NCBI GenBank assembly: GCA_025351145.1
Contig: JANXWM010000545.1
Location: forward strand, 1 to 8,128
Reading direction: 5' to 3'
DNA length: 8,128 nucleotides
Source: Chitinophagaceae bacterium
GTDB taxonomy: Bacteria > Bacteroidota > Bacteroidia > Chitinophagales > Chitinophagaceae
Part shown: positions 1 to 7,226 of the stretch, one piece after another
Position numbering within the stretch: position 1 is the stretch's first letter
Layout: the number at the start of each line of letters is the position of its first letter
Notes under the pieces: model-generated
Told to the model about the DNA's origin: nothing
What the model saw: the letters and a program-made list of their open reading frames with translations, nothing else
Database searches by the model: none
Made by a program: the position numbers and the translations under genes

Positions 1-2
1 CC

Positions 3-824
3 TCCTCGTCAGACGCTTGGAAAAATACAATAGATGCTAACGCAGTAAGTCCTGATAACATTTTATTTTGGGATTCACCACTACAAAACGGCTTATATGG
101 ATATGTAACCCCATTAGTTGTTAGACCCAAGATTACTGAAACAGTGCCATACTTCCGCTGGAGGAAAGTTTTGCTTAAGGGTTCATTAACGGGAGTCGTT
201 TCGTACAAAGGGCAGCCTCGTGCCGGTACATTCCTTCAACTTTATGATGGAAAAACTGCCATTTCTGATGCAAACGGGAGCTATGTTATAAATCACATTC
301 CTATTGGAAATTATCAACTAACAGCTACTTATACGCAAAACGGCGCTCTTGAAACCGCAGCTATTCCTGTATTAATTGCCGCCCACCAAAATTTTTTCAA
401 TATAGAATTAAATGGCCCATCAGGCAATTACAGGAAATTAGTTATCGATGCTAATATTTATGTACGAGATGATAGTCAAAGGGCAAACCCTCCAAATGAT
501 CGCCATGCTTATGCTGAATTAACATTGGATTTCGCACAAGAAAAAACGGCAAGCGCCCCTTTAATTAAGGCCACTAAGGGTACAGATAGTCAATTTGGTA
601 GTATCACTATTAATGCCTCGATTAACTTTGATTTGTCAATAAATATAGATCTAATTGCGGACTGTTCGGATTTTCGGGGAAATGGATTTGTTGGCAGATA
701 TTTGGTTGGTATTGGAAAAACAATCACTGTAACAGGCATTCATGTTGAACATAATCCTACAATAGGTAATAGAAATTGGGCTGATATAGATGTGAGAATA
801 TTCAATGATCTAAACCCGGTATAA
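3..824 (+). CDS. C-terminal part of an exported protein with a carboxypeptidase-regulatory-like domain (5'-truncated by window edge)
   Basis: The reading frame is open from base 3 to the TAA at 822-824, giving 273 visible residues. The true start lies upstream of the window. A GTG at 144 could be taken as a start, but the 47 codons before it are open and protein-like (for example SPDNILFWDSP), so I treat it as internal. Residues about 60-130 look like a carboxypeptidase-regulatory-like beta-sandwich: the pattern LTGVVSYKGQPRAG, then SDANGSYVINHIPIGNYQL, is the usual 'G.V...G.P..GA...T...G.Y.....P.G.Y.L' signature. The remaining 140 residues or so are rich in alternating beta-type sequence and probably form a second sandwich. 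No catalytic motif, T9SS tail or membrane segment is visible. Such domains usually sit on secreted or outer-membrane proteins of Bacteroidota, so an extracytoplasmic location is inferred. The function of the whole protein cannot be told from this fragment. Confidence 0.75.
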   Translation, partial: SSSDAWKNTIDANAVSPDNILFWDSPLQNGLYGYVTPLVVRPKITETVPYFRWRKVLLKGSLTGVVSYKGQPRAGTFLQLYDGKTAISDANGSYVINHIPIGNYQLTATYTQNGALETAAIPVLIAAHQNFFNIELNGPSGNYRKLVIDANIYVRDDSQRANPPNDRHAYAELTLDFAQEKTASAPLIKATKGTDSQFGSITINASINFDLSINIDLIADCSDFRGNGFVGRYLVGIGKTITVTGIHVEHNPTIGNRNWADIDVRIFNDLNPV

Positions 825-868
825 TTCCAATATTGTAAACCGTATAAAAATGTATAATACACCCACCA

Positions 869-1003
869 ATCGAGTAAAGCATGGGAGTTCCGCCCCTCTG
901 TCCTTACAGAACCGTACTTGACAATCTCCCGTCATATGACTCTTCAGTTATATGCCTTGCGCGTAACAGGGACTTTGCGGTTCGTTGGTTTATAATCTTT
1001 CAT
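869..1003 (-). mobile_element. Group II intron relic, 3' end (domains V-VI)
   Basis: Read on the minus strand, this stretch ends in a group II intron domain V (942-909) followed by a domain VI-like hairpin and a 3' terminus TTTACTCGAT ending at about 869. The last A before CTCGAT lies 7 nt from the end, where the branch-point adenosine of bacterial group II introns usually sits. No reverse transcriptase/maturase ORF is present. The bases just upstream of domain V hold only a 19-codon frame, which I do not annotate. The side towards 1003 abuts an unrelated dispersed repeat, so domains I-IV are missing. This is therefore a fragment, not an intact element. The 1003 boundary is approximate. Domain recognition comes from the 34-nt length and pairing pattern, not from a covariance search. 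Confidence 0.6.
909..942 (-). ncRNA. Group II intron domain V hairpin, degenerate
   Basis: On the minus strand the 34 nt fold as the canonical domain V. A 9-bp lower helix (GAGUCAUAU with GUACGGUUC) is followed by a 2-nt AA bulge on the 3' side, then a 5-bp upper helix (GACGG with UUGUC) capped by a GAGA (GNRA) tetraloop. Length, bulge position and tetraloop all match the textbook form. Two lower-strand positions differ. The catalytic triad, normally AGC at positions 2-4, reads AGU. Position 6 is A, giving an A-C mismatch where G-C is usual. The opposite strand is intact. Both changes are transitions, which fits decay of an inactive copy. Confidence 0.65.
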
Positions 1004-1091
1004 TTATAACATGCTTCTTCGCTTTGATAAAAGCCCAATGATGTTCCAACCGCACAAGTGTGCGACGCAACAATGTTTAATTGAAATACAA
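1004..1091 (-). repeat. Dispersed intergenic repeat, copy A
   Basis: Its reverse complement starts TTGTATTTCAATTAAACATT, continues with a TTGCGTCGCAC-type core and ends near GAAGCGAAG...ATGT. It aligns over about 80 bases with 7227-7306 on the plus strand with few mismatches. The core (1054-1070) differs from the other three core copies at one base and forms a small hairpin, CGCAC-ACTT-GTGCG. The repeat extends to within 50 bp of the signal-peptide start at 1141. It also contains the TTG at 1081 that would otherwise extend the downstream gene, which argues against that start. It looks like a genomic interspersed repeat. No transposase is associated with it. Confidence 0.75.
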
Positions 1092-1140
1092 TAGTTCGGC
1101 TACGCTTACTACTGGTAATCAAAAAATAAAAACAAACAGT

Positions 1141-3531
1141 ATGAAAACGGAATCCTCAAAAATCCTAACTGCATTCTTCCTGCTTTTTATTTGTGCAACG
1201 GGTAATTCATTTGCACAAAATATTTTTCCTGCCACAGGGCGTGCAGGTATTTATACAACTGCACCCGCAGTATCGCTGCATGTAAAAGGCGGTGCACGTA
1301 TTGGTACAACAGCCAATTATGTAAATATTGACAGTGCTACGGGCAACCTTAGTTTTAATGGCACATCAACTTACAAAGTTGCCGATAATAAATATGCATT
1401 TCAAGCGGCAGCCAACCCCAATATTGGTTTGTTCTTTAATGCAGCAAGTGTGCAGTACGAGTTTCGCAATACCAACGCTGCGCCTGTGTTTTATATCAAT
1501 GCAAACACAGGCAATGGCGTATTTAAAGGCAACTTAAAAATAGGCGCTTATACACTTCCCGCAACAGATGGCACAAGTGGGCAGTTATTAAAAACTGATG
1601 GTGCCGGAAACATAAACTGGGCAACCGTTTCAGGCGGTGCTGGCGCAAATACTGCACTCTCTAACCTTGCAGCAACTGCGGTAAATGTTTCGCTGCTACC
1701 AGGCGCAGACAGTACTAAGGATATAGGCAGTGCATTGTTCTCCTGGAAAAATATTTACCTGAAAGGCGGCCTCTATTTTAATGGCGTAAAAATGATGCAA
1801 TACAGACCGGGTGTAAATACCATTATCGGTGAAAATGCAGGCAGTGCAGGAACTGGCGGCTTTAATACGGCATTGGGCAGTAATGTACTTAATGTAAACA
1901 CCACAGGTAATGCCAATGTGGCCATTGGTGAATACAGCTTGCAATACAATACAACAGGCAGCAACAATACAGCAACAGGCTATGCAGCATTAATAAACAA
2001 TAACGAAGGAAATAATAATGTAGCCAATGGTTTTGAAGCATTATACTCAAATACTATAGGTAATTACAATACTGGTAATGGTAAAAATGCACTTTACTAC
2101 AATACCACCGGAAGTTATAATACTGCAATAGGCGTATATGCTTTGGAACAAAACAATGCAGATGAAAATACGGCTATAGGCGTTTACGCATTGCAGGCAA
2201 ATACAATTGGCAAGCAAAACACTGCTGTAGGCGCATATTCACTTACCCAAAATACTACAGGGTACAACAATACAGCAACAGGTATGTATGCACTTGGGTT
2301 TAATACAAGCGGTTCTTATAATACGGCCAATGGCTATCAAGCTTTATATTCCAATGAAACAGGAAAAGATAATACAGCCATAGGTTATCAAGCCATGCTT
2401 CTTAATACTACAGGCACTGATAATACAGCCTCGGGTTATTTTGCCTTATTTTCAAATACAACAGGTTATAACAATACAGCAATGGGTAGTTACGCTCTTC
2501 AGTATAATATATCAGGTACTAGGAATTCAGCATTTGGCGTGGGGGCATTAGCAGAAAATGTATATGGAAATGATAATTGCGCTTTTGGTTCTAATGCTTT
2601 ACTTGATAATATAAGCGGTAAGGAAAATACTGCTAATGGAAACGAGGCATTGTACCACAATACAACCGGTAGTGACAATACTGCTAATGGATACGAAGCA
2701 TTGTATTATAATACAACCGGTAGTGACAATACCGCTAATGGAAGATGGGCGTTGTTTGCTAACACAACTGGAACTCAAAATACTGCTAACGGAACATGGG
2801 CATTAAATGATAACACAACCGGGCGAGCCAATACTGCAAATGGATTTCAGGCATTAAATTTTAATATCGACGGTTTTTACAATACTGCTATTGGAACAGG
2901 GGCATTAATTAGTAATACAACCGGTTCTTACAATACTGCTCAGGGAGGTAGTGCATTGTTCGCAAACACAACAGGAGGTGGTAATACGGTGATAGGGTAT
3001 CAAGCAGGTGGTTATACCGCCAGCAATTACAATAATAGCTCTGCGTTTGGTCTTACTGCAGACATTACCGCCAGCAACCAGGTACGTATTGGTTGCGTTG
3101 GGTATACGTGGGATCCAACGTCAATAGGTGGTAAAGTGGGTTGGTCAACATTATCAGATGGGCGGGTTAAAAAAAACATAAAAGAAAATGTACCTGGTCT
3201 TATTTTCATTAATAAACTTAAACCCATAACTTATAATATAGATAATGATGCTATCCATAAAATTATTTGGCACTCGGCAATAAAAGATAAAAATGGGAAT
3301 GATATAAAGCCATTTGCTGATGAACTTCCCTCCGGCAAAACAAACGAAGCCATTGTTTACACCGGCTTTGCAGCCCAGGATGTAGAGAAAGCTGCAAAAA
3401 GCATAAATTATGATTTCAGCGGCGTTGATGCTGCAAAAAATGATAAAGATTTGTATGGCCTGCGCTATGCAGATTTTGTAGTGCCGCTGGTGAAAGCTGT
3501 ACAGGAACTCAGCATAAAAATGAAGAATTAG
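1141..3531 (+). CDS. Surface fibre protein with 17-residue repeats and C-terminal Peptidase S74 chaperone domain (frameshifted before its T9SS tail)
   Basis: The ATG at 1141 is chosen because it opens directly onto a type I signal peptide: basic N-terminus, hydrophobic ILTAFFLLFICA, cleavage after SFA at residue 25. An upstream TTG at 1081 lies in a dispersed repeat and would put 20 odd residues in front of it. The 796-residue product has a fibre stem (residues about 26-240, including the tail-fibre-like TLPATDGTSGQLLKTDGAGN). Next come 22 tandem repeats (242-614) of the form NTAxGxxALxxNTTGxx. The Peptidase S74 domain runs from 672 to the end, with the conserved SDGRVKKNI, GFAAQDVEKAA and YADFVVPLVKAVQEL blocks. 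In this family the C-terminal domain acts as an intramolecular chaperone that trimerises the beta-helical fibre and can cleave itself off near the conserved Ser-Asp, here S672-D673. A role as an exported adhesin or fibre is inferred. The frame ends two bases before a second ORF that carries the missing coiled coil and T9SS sorting domain. Confidence 0.85.
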   Translation: MKTESSKILTAFFLLFICATGNSFAQNIFPATGRAGIYTTAPAVSLHVKGGARIGTTANYVNIDSATGNLSFNGTSTYKVADNKYAFQAAANPNIGLFFNAASVQYEFRNTNAAPVFYINANTGNGVFKGNLKIGAYTLPATDGTSGQLLKTDGAGNINWATVSGGAGANTALSNLAATAVNVSLLPGADSTKDIGSALFSWKNIYLKGGLYFNGVKMMQYRPGVNTIIGENAGSAGTGGFNTALGSNVLNVNTTGNANVAIGEYSLQYNTTGSNNTATGYAALINNNEGNNNVANGFEALYSNTIGNYNTGNGKNALYYNTTGSYNTAIGVYALEQNNADENTAIGVYALQANTIGKQNTAVGAYSLTQNTTGYNNTATGMYALGFNTSGSYNTANGYQALYSNETGKDNTAIGYQAMLLNTTGTDNTASGYFALFSNTTGYNNTAMGSYALQYNISGTRNSAFGVGALAENVYGNDNCAFGSNALLDNISGKENTANGNEALYHNTTGSDNTANGYEALYYNTTGSDNTANGRWALFANTTGTQNTANGTWALNDNTTGRANTANGFQALNFNIDGFYNTAIGTGALISNTTGSYNTAQGGSALFANTTGGGNTVIGYQAGGYTASNYNNSSAFGLTADITASNQVRIGCVGYTWDPTSIGGKVGWSTLSDGRVKKNIKENVPGLIFINKLKPITYNIDNDAIHKIIWHSAIKDKNGNDIKPFADELPSGKTNEAIVYTGFAAQDVEKAAKSINYDFSGVDAAKNDKDLYGLRYADFVVPLVKAVQELSIKMKN
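1864..2982 (+). repeat. Tandem array of 22 51-bp units (17-residue protein repeats)
   Basis: There are 22 in-frame units: 21 of 17 codons and one (unit 6, ending NNADE) of 16, giving exactly 1119 bp. The consensus is NTAxGxxALxxNTTGxx, with N1, G5, A8, L9, N12 and G15 best kept. A degenerate 23rd unit (NTVIGYQAGG) follows. The pattern resembles YadA-head/Hep_Hag and phage-tail-fibre repeats, which build trimeric beta-helices, but with a period of 17 rather than about 14. Units 16 and 17 (2626-2676 and 2677-2727) match at 46 of 51 bases, which indicates a recent duplication. Confidence 0.9.
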
Positions 3532-3533
3532 AA

Positions 3534-3917
3534 ATGAAGAATGAAAAATTAAAAACTGATTATGATACACGAATGAAAGACCTGCAAAATCAAATTGATG
3601 AGTTAAAATTATTGATGCAGTCAGGCAACCAGCAATCAATAAATATTACTCAAACAATTTCTTCACTTGAACAAAACATACCAAACCCTTTCAATCAATC
3701 CACAACCATCACTTACACATTGCCTGCAAAGTTTACAAGCGCAAAAATTATTGTAACAGATAACAGCGGCAAAACCATTAAACAGTTTACCCTTTCATCT
3801 CCAGGCAAAGGCGCTGTAAGCATTGCTGCAGGCGCATTGGCAAGCGGGCTGTATCATTATGCTTTGTTTGTAGATGGTAAAATGATGGACAGTAAAAAGA
3901 TGGAGATAATAAGATGA
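3534..3917 (+). CDS. Coiled coil plus T9SS type A sorting domain: detached C-terminus of the preceding gene
   Basis: The 127-residue frame has a short heptad-like coiled coil (about residues 1-29, MKDLQNQIDELKLLM) and then a typical T9SS type A C-terminal domain (45-127). The latter shows SLEQNIPNPFNQSTTITYTLP-type sequence, then VTDNSGKTIKQFTL, the ASGLYHYALF strand and a final KMEIIR. In Bacteroidota this domain targets proteins that cross the inner membrane by Sec to the T9SS for secretion or anchoring. It needs a signal peptide on the same chain, and this ORF has none. Read upstream, its frame stays open and protein-like (KNEELEMKNEKLK), continuing the end of the S74 gene (VQELSIK). I therefore judge it the 3' part of one gene of about 925 codons, out of frame by one base. 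The ATG at 3534 is probably an internal methionine, though reinitiation after the TAG at 3529-3531 is conceivable. Confidence 0.8.
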   Translation: MKNEKLKTDYDTRMKDLQNQIDELKLLMQSGNQQSINITQTISSLEQNIPNPFNQSTTITYTLPAKFTSAKIIVTDNSGKTIKQFTLSSPGKGAVSIAAGALASGLYHYALFVDGKMMDSKKMEIIR

Positions 3918-3944
3918 GCCCGGCAATTGAATATGCATTGAGCT

Positions 3945-4100
3945 TCCGTTGCGTCGCACTCTTGTGCGTTCACGTCATTGCGAGGCACGAAGCAACCTGC
4001 GCTCAATATTTCAAGCAGTCTGAATTTTATAGAACAGATTGCTTCGGAGGCCTCGCAATGACGCACAATGTTATGTCGTACAAGAGTGCGACGCAAGGAA
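3945..4100 (+). repeat. Nested palindromic repeat between the fibre gene and the pump gene
   Basis: The outer arms are a perfect 17-bp inverted repeat: TTGCGTCGCACTCTTGT at 3949-3965 and its complement at 4080-4096. The similarity extends outward to TTCC with one indel. The same 17-mer is the core of the dispersed repeat copies at 1004-1091 and 7227-7306. Inside lies a second inverted repeat, 3974-3995 against 4039-4062, of the GTCATTGCGAGGC...GAAGCAA type, a sequence that recurs as an interspersed palindrome in many bacterial genomes. Translations across it (for example RHCEASEAIC or VIARHEATC) are typical spurious products of that repeat. The structure could fold in RNA and separate transcription of the fibre gene from the pump gene. 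That effect is inferred. Confidence 0.8.
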
Positions 4101-4152
4101 CGATCACCAAAGAACCTTGGCCCGGCTCAAAAGAATTAAATAAAAATATGGA

Positions 4153-7100
4153 ATGAAGAATTTTTTTCTTTCACATAAGAATCCTTTAACTGTAATAATC
4201 GTCATGATTATTATTGGTGGCTTTTTTGCATACAGCAATATGCAGACTTCGCTTTTTCCTGAAGTAACTTTTCCTAAAATAAAGATCATTGCAGATGCAG
4301 GCCAGCAGCCCGTAAACAAAATGATGATCACGGTTACGCGGCCATTAGAGGGTGCCATTAAACAGGTGCCTGATCTTAAAGACATACGCAGTATTACCAG
4401 CCGCGGCAGTTGCGAGATTTCTGCGTACATGGACTGGAAGAGCAATATTGATGTTAGCCAGCAACGCATTGAGGCGAAAATTGCCGAAATAAAAAACCTG
4501 CTGCCGCCCGATATTAATATTAGTGTGGAGCGTATGAACCCATCTATTTTGCAGGTGATCGGTTATACACTTGAAAGCAAAACCAAAACACCCATTGAAT
4601 TAAAATACCTGGCCAATTACACCATAAAGCCTTTCCTGTCGCAGGTTGCAGGCGTTTCTGAAATACGGATCACCGGTGGAAAAGATAAAGAATACTGGCT
4701 GCAGTTGGATATACAAAAAATGAGTGCACTCGGCATAACACCTGATGCAATTAACGCTGCACTCGGGCAAACAAATTTTGTAAAATCGAATGGCTATTTA
4801 TCTGATTACAGGCTGATGTATTTAACCGTAACAGATGCATTGGTTGATTCAAAAGAAAAATTAAACGACCTTGTTATCAGCAACAACGGCAAAAGAATTG
4901 TTACGCTGAAAGACATTGCCGATGTGCAGATACAACAGGCGAAAGAATACATAAAGATCAATGCCGACGGTCAGGAAGCTGTGTTGATCGGTGTAATAAA
5001 ACAACCCAACGCCAACCTGATTACCTTATCAACAGACATGGCGACAAAGCTGAAAGAGCTGCAGAAAATATTGCCGAAAGATGTAAGCATAAAGCCATAT
5101 TATATTCAGGCCGATTTTGTAACTGAATCTATACAAAGTGTAACAGATAGTTTATGGATCGGTCTTGCATTAGCCATCTTTGTTGCCATACTTTTTCTGC
5201 GTTCCGTAAAAGCAAGTGCAACCATATTGATCACGATTCCTGTTACGTTGTTTTTAACGCTCATCATTTTATACGCCACCGGGCAAACATTCAACATCAT
5301 GACCATTGGCGCTATTGCAGCAGCCATTGGTTTAATTATAGATGATGCCATTGTGGTGGTAGAACAAATTCACCGCACACACGAAGAACACCCAGAAGAA
5401 CCTTCTACCTTGCTTGTACAAAAAGCCATTAAATATTTGTTTCCTGCAATGGTGGGTTCATCGCTCAGCACGATTGTTATCTTTTTACCCTTCTTATTAA
5501 TGAGTGGCATTGCAGGTGCATATTTTAATGTGCTCACCAATACCATGATTATTACTTTGGTTTGCTCATTCTTTGTTACATGGATATGTTTGCCGGTAAT
5601 TTATTTACTGCTTTCCAGCAAAAAAAGAAACACAAAACAAAACAAGAAAATTGAAAAACCTCACGCAGTAAAAAACCAGCAATGGGTAAATTTTTTTATC
5701 CGCAGACCATACATTAGTCTTGTTTTAATGCTGGCACTTGCAGGCTCCATCTATTTTATTTTACCGCAACTGCAAACCGGCTTTTTACCAGATATGGACG
5801 AAGGCAGTATCGTGTTCGACTACAGCACTCCGCCCGGCACTTCTCTTGAAGAAACAGACAGGATTTTACGCGAAGTTGAAAAAATTATTACTGCCGATGC
5901 CGATGTAGAAGCTTATTCAAGAAGAACAGGAACACAGCTTGGTTTCTTTATCACCGAACCCAATACAGGCGATTACCTTATACAGTTAAAAAAAGACAGA
6001 ACCAAAACAACCGACGAAGTAATTGACGATATCCGCTCAAAGATAGAAACCACACAACCCGCACTGCGTATAGATTTCGGACAGGTAATCGGCGATATGC
6101 TCGGCGACCTCATGGCATCTGTGCAACCCGTTGAAGTAAAAGTTTTTGGTGACGACCCGCAGAAATTACAAAGCCTTTCAAAGCAGGTGGCAGAAATTGT
6201 AACCAACGTAAAAGGCACTGCCGATGTGTTTGATGGTATTGTAATTGCCGGGCCATCCATACACATAGAACCCAATTCAACGGCGCTTGCACAATATGGT
6301 ATTACACCTGCAAATTTGCAGTACCAGTTACAAACCGCACTTGAAGGAAATGTAGTTGGAACTGTCTTCGAAAAAGAACAGCAAAACGACATCCGCCTTG
6401 TTTATCCCGGTAATAAATATTTAAACGTTGCCGACATAAACCGACTGCAAATTTTTCTTCCCAACGGAAAATTAAAACCCATCACCGATCTTGCAAACAT
6501 CAACATCAACACCGGCGATGCAGAAATACAAAGGGAGAATTTGCAGTCAATGGGTGTTGTTACCGCACGCCTCGATAACGCCGACCTTGGCACGGTAATG
6601 AAAGAAATTCAAAACATTGTTTCATCAAAAATAAATTTACCGCAGGGTTATCATGTAGAGTACGGCGGTGCGTATGCAGATCAGCAGCAATCATTCAAAG
6701 AGCTGCTGTTGATATTAATTTCATCAAGCCTGCTCGTGTTTGGTATCATCCTCTTTTTGTTCCGCGATTTTAAAGTAGCATTCGTAATCCTGCTCATTGC
6801 GGTGCTCGGTATTGCAGGCAGTTATATTGCGTTATACCTCACCGGAACGCCCCTCAATGTGGGCAGTTACACCGGCCTTATTATGATCGTTGGCATCATT
6901 GGCGAAAACGCCATCTTCACCTTTTTGCAGTTCCGCGAATCGTACCGCGAAACAGAAAATGTAGATACCGCAATTGTATATTCCATCTCCACCCGTTTGC
7001 GCCCAAAACTCATGACGGCTCTCGGCGCCATCATCGCGTTAATGCCCATCGCACTCGGCATTGGTGCAGGAGCGCAACTGCATCAACCCCTTGCCATTGC

Positions 7101-7209
7101 TGTAATTGGCGGCTTCATTATCGCCATGCCGTTGCTACTCATCGTGTTGCCAAGCCTCATGCGTTTACTGTTTAAAAAAGGCTTGCAGCATCATTTATTA
7201 ATGGAGTAA
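4153..7209 (+). CDS. RND-family efflux transporter, inner-membrane permease subunit
   Basis: The 1018-residue product is full length for an RND pump (about 1020-1050). It has the expected 12 membrane segments: TM1 12-28, TM2-6 between 333 and 488, TM7 519-540, and TM8-12 between 850 and 1008. Two large periplasmic porter loops follow TM1 and TM7. Family blocks include SLFPEVTFPKI after TM1, IGLIIDDAIVVVEQI in TM4 (D397, D398, the proton-relay aspartates of the HAE/AcrB branch), FLPDMDEGSI after TM7 and PGTSLEET. RND permeases use the proton gradient to drive substrates through a periplasmic adaptor and an outer-membrane channel. The substrate here cannot be read. In TM10 the site of the AcrB lysine holds E918 (GIIGENAI), a heavy-metal-type feature beside an HAE-type TM4. 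The ATG at 4153 starts the usual short N-terminus (MKNFFLSHKNPL). No adaptor or TolC-like gene is in the window. A repeat lies upstream and a convergent gene downstream. Confidence 0.92.
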   Translation: MKNFFLSHKNPLTVIIVMIIIGGFFAYSNMQTSLFPEVTFPKIKIIADAGQQPVNKMMITVTRPLEGAIKQVPDLKDIRSITSRGSCEISAYMDWKSNIDVSQQRIEAKIAEIKNLLPPDINISVERMNPSILQVIGYTLESKTKTPIELKYLANYTIKPFLSQVAGVSEIRITGGKDKEYWLQLDIQKMSALGITPDAINAALGQTNFVKSNGYLSDYRLMYLTVTDALVDSKEKLNDLVISNNGKRIVTLKDIADVQIQQAKEYIKINADGQEAVLIGVIKQPNANLITLSTDMATKLKELQKILPKDVSIKPYYIQADFVTESIQSVTDSLWIGLALAIFVAILFLRSVKASATILITIPVTLFLTLIILYATGQTFNIMTIGAIAAAIGLIIDDAIVVVEQIHRTHEEHPEEPSTLLVQKAIKYLFPAMVGSSLSTIVIFLPFLLMSGIAGAYFNVLTNTMIITLVCSFFVTWICLPVIYLLLSSKKRNTKQNKKIEKPHAVKNQQWVNFFIRRPYISLVLMLALAGSIYFILPQLQTGFLPDMDEGSIVFDYSTPPGTSLEETDRILREVEKIITADADVEAYSRRTGTQLGFFITEPNTGDYLIQLKKDRTKTTDEVIDDIRSKIETTQPALRIDFGQVIGDMLGDLMASVQPVEVKVFGDDPQKLQSLSKQVAEIVTNVKGTADVFDGIVIAGPSIHIEPNSTALAQYGITPANLQYQLQTALEGNVVGTVFEKEQQNDIRLVYPGNKYLNVADINRLQIFLPNGKLKPITDLANININTGDAEIQRENLQSMGVVTARLDNADLGTVMKEIQNIVSSKINLPQGYHVEYGGAYADQQQSFKELLLILISSSLLVFGIILFLFRDFKVAFVILLIAVLGIAGSYIALYLTGTPLNVGSYTGLIMIVGIIGENAIFTFLQFRESYRETENVDTAIVYSISTRLRPKLMTALGAIIALMPIALGIGAGAQLHQPLAIAVIGGFIIAMPLLLIVLPSLMRLLFKKGLQHHLLME

Positions 7210-7226
7210 TTTTTTGTACCAGGCAT

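Noticed and set aside
144..146. GTG start for the first gene
   Set aside because: The same frame is open to base 3 with protein-like sequence, so the gene runs in from outside the window.
943..1003. Reverse transcriptase/maturase remnant upstream of domain V
   Set aside because: Only a 19-codon frame is present on the minus strand, with no recognisable maturase motif.
960..1003. Bacteroidota-type promoter (TTTG and TAnnTTTG) ahead of the fibre gene
   Set aside because: A TTTG occurs near 974, but the matching -7 element is poor and the site lies within intron-derived sequence.
1081..1140. TTG-initiated extension of the fibre gene
   Set aside because: The TTG lies within the dispersed repeat, and the extension would place 20 residues before an otherwise ideal signal peptide. 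The ATG at 1141 is preferred.
1141..1221. Lipoprotein signal for the fibre protein
   Set aside because: The residues before Cys18 (L-F-I-C) do not fit the lipobox, while a type I site after SFA at residue 25 is clear.
1864..2982. CRISPR-like array suggested by regular spacing
   Set aside because: The repetition is a 51-bp in-frame protein repeat with degenerate units and no spacer/repeat alternation.
3511..3522. Programmed -1 frameshift heptamer
   Set aside because: The A-run is only five bases and does not fit X XXY YYZ in the zero frame. No strong downstream stem or pseudoknot is evident, so programming is not claimed.
3857..4156. Two small overlapping ORFs on opposite strands in the fibre/pump gap
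   Set aside because: Their products are translations of the palindromic repeats (RHCEASEAIC and VIARHEATC types), which are common spurious predictions.
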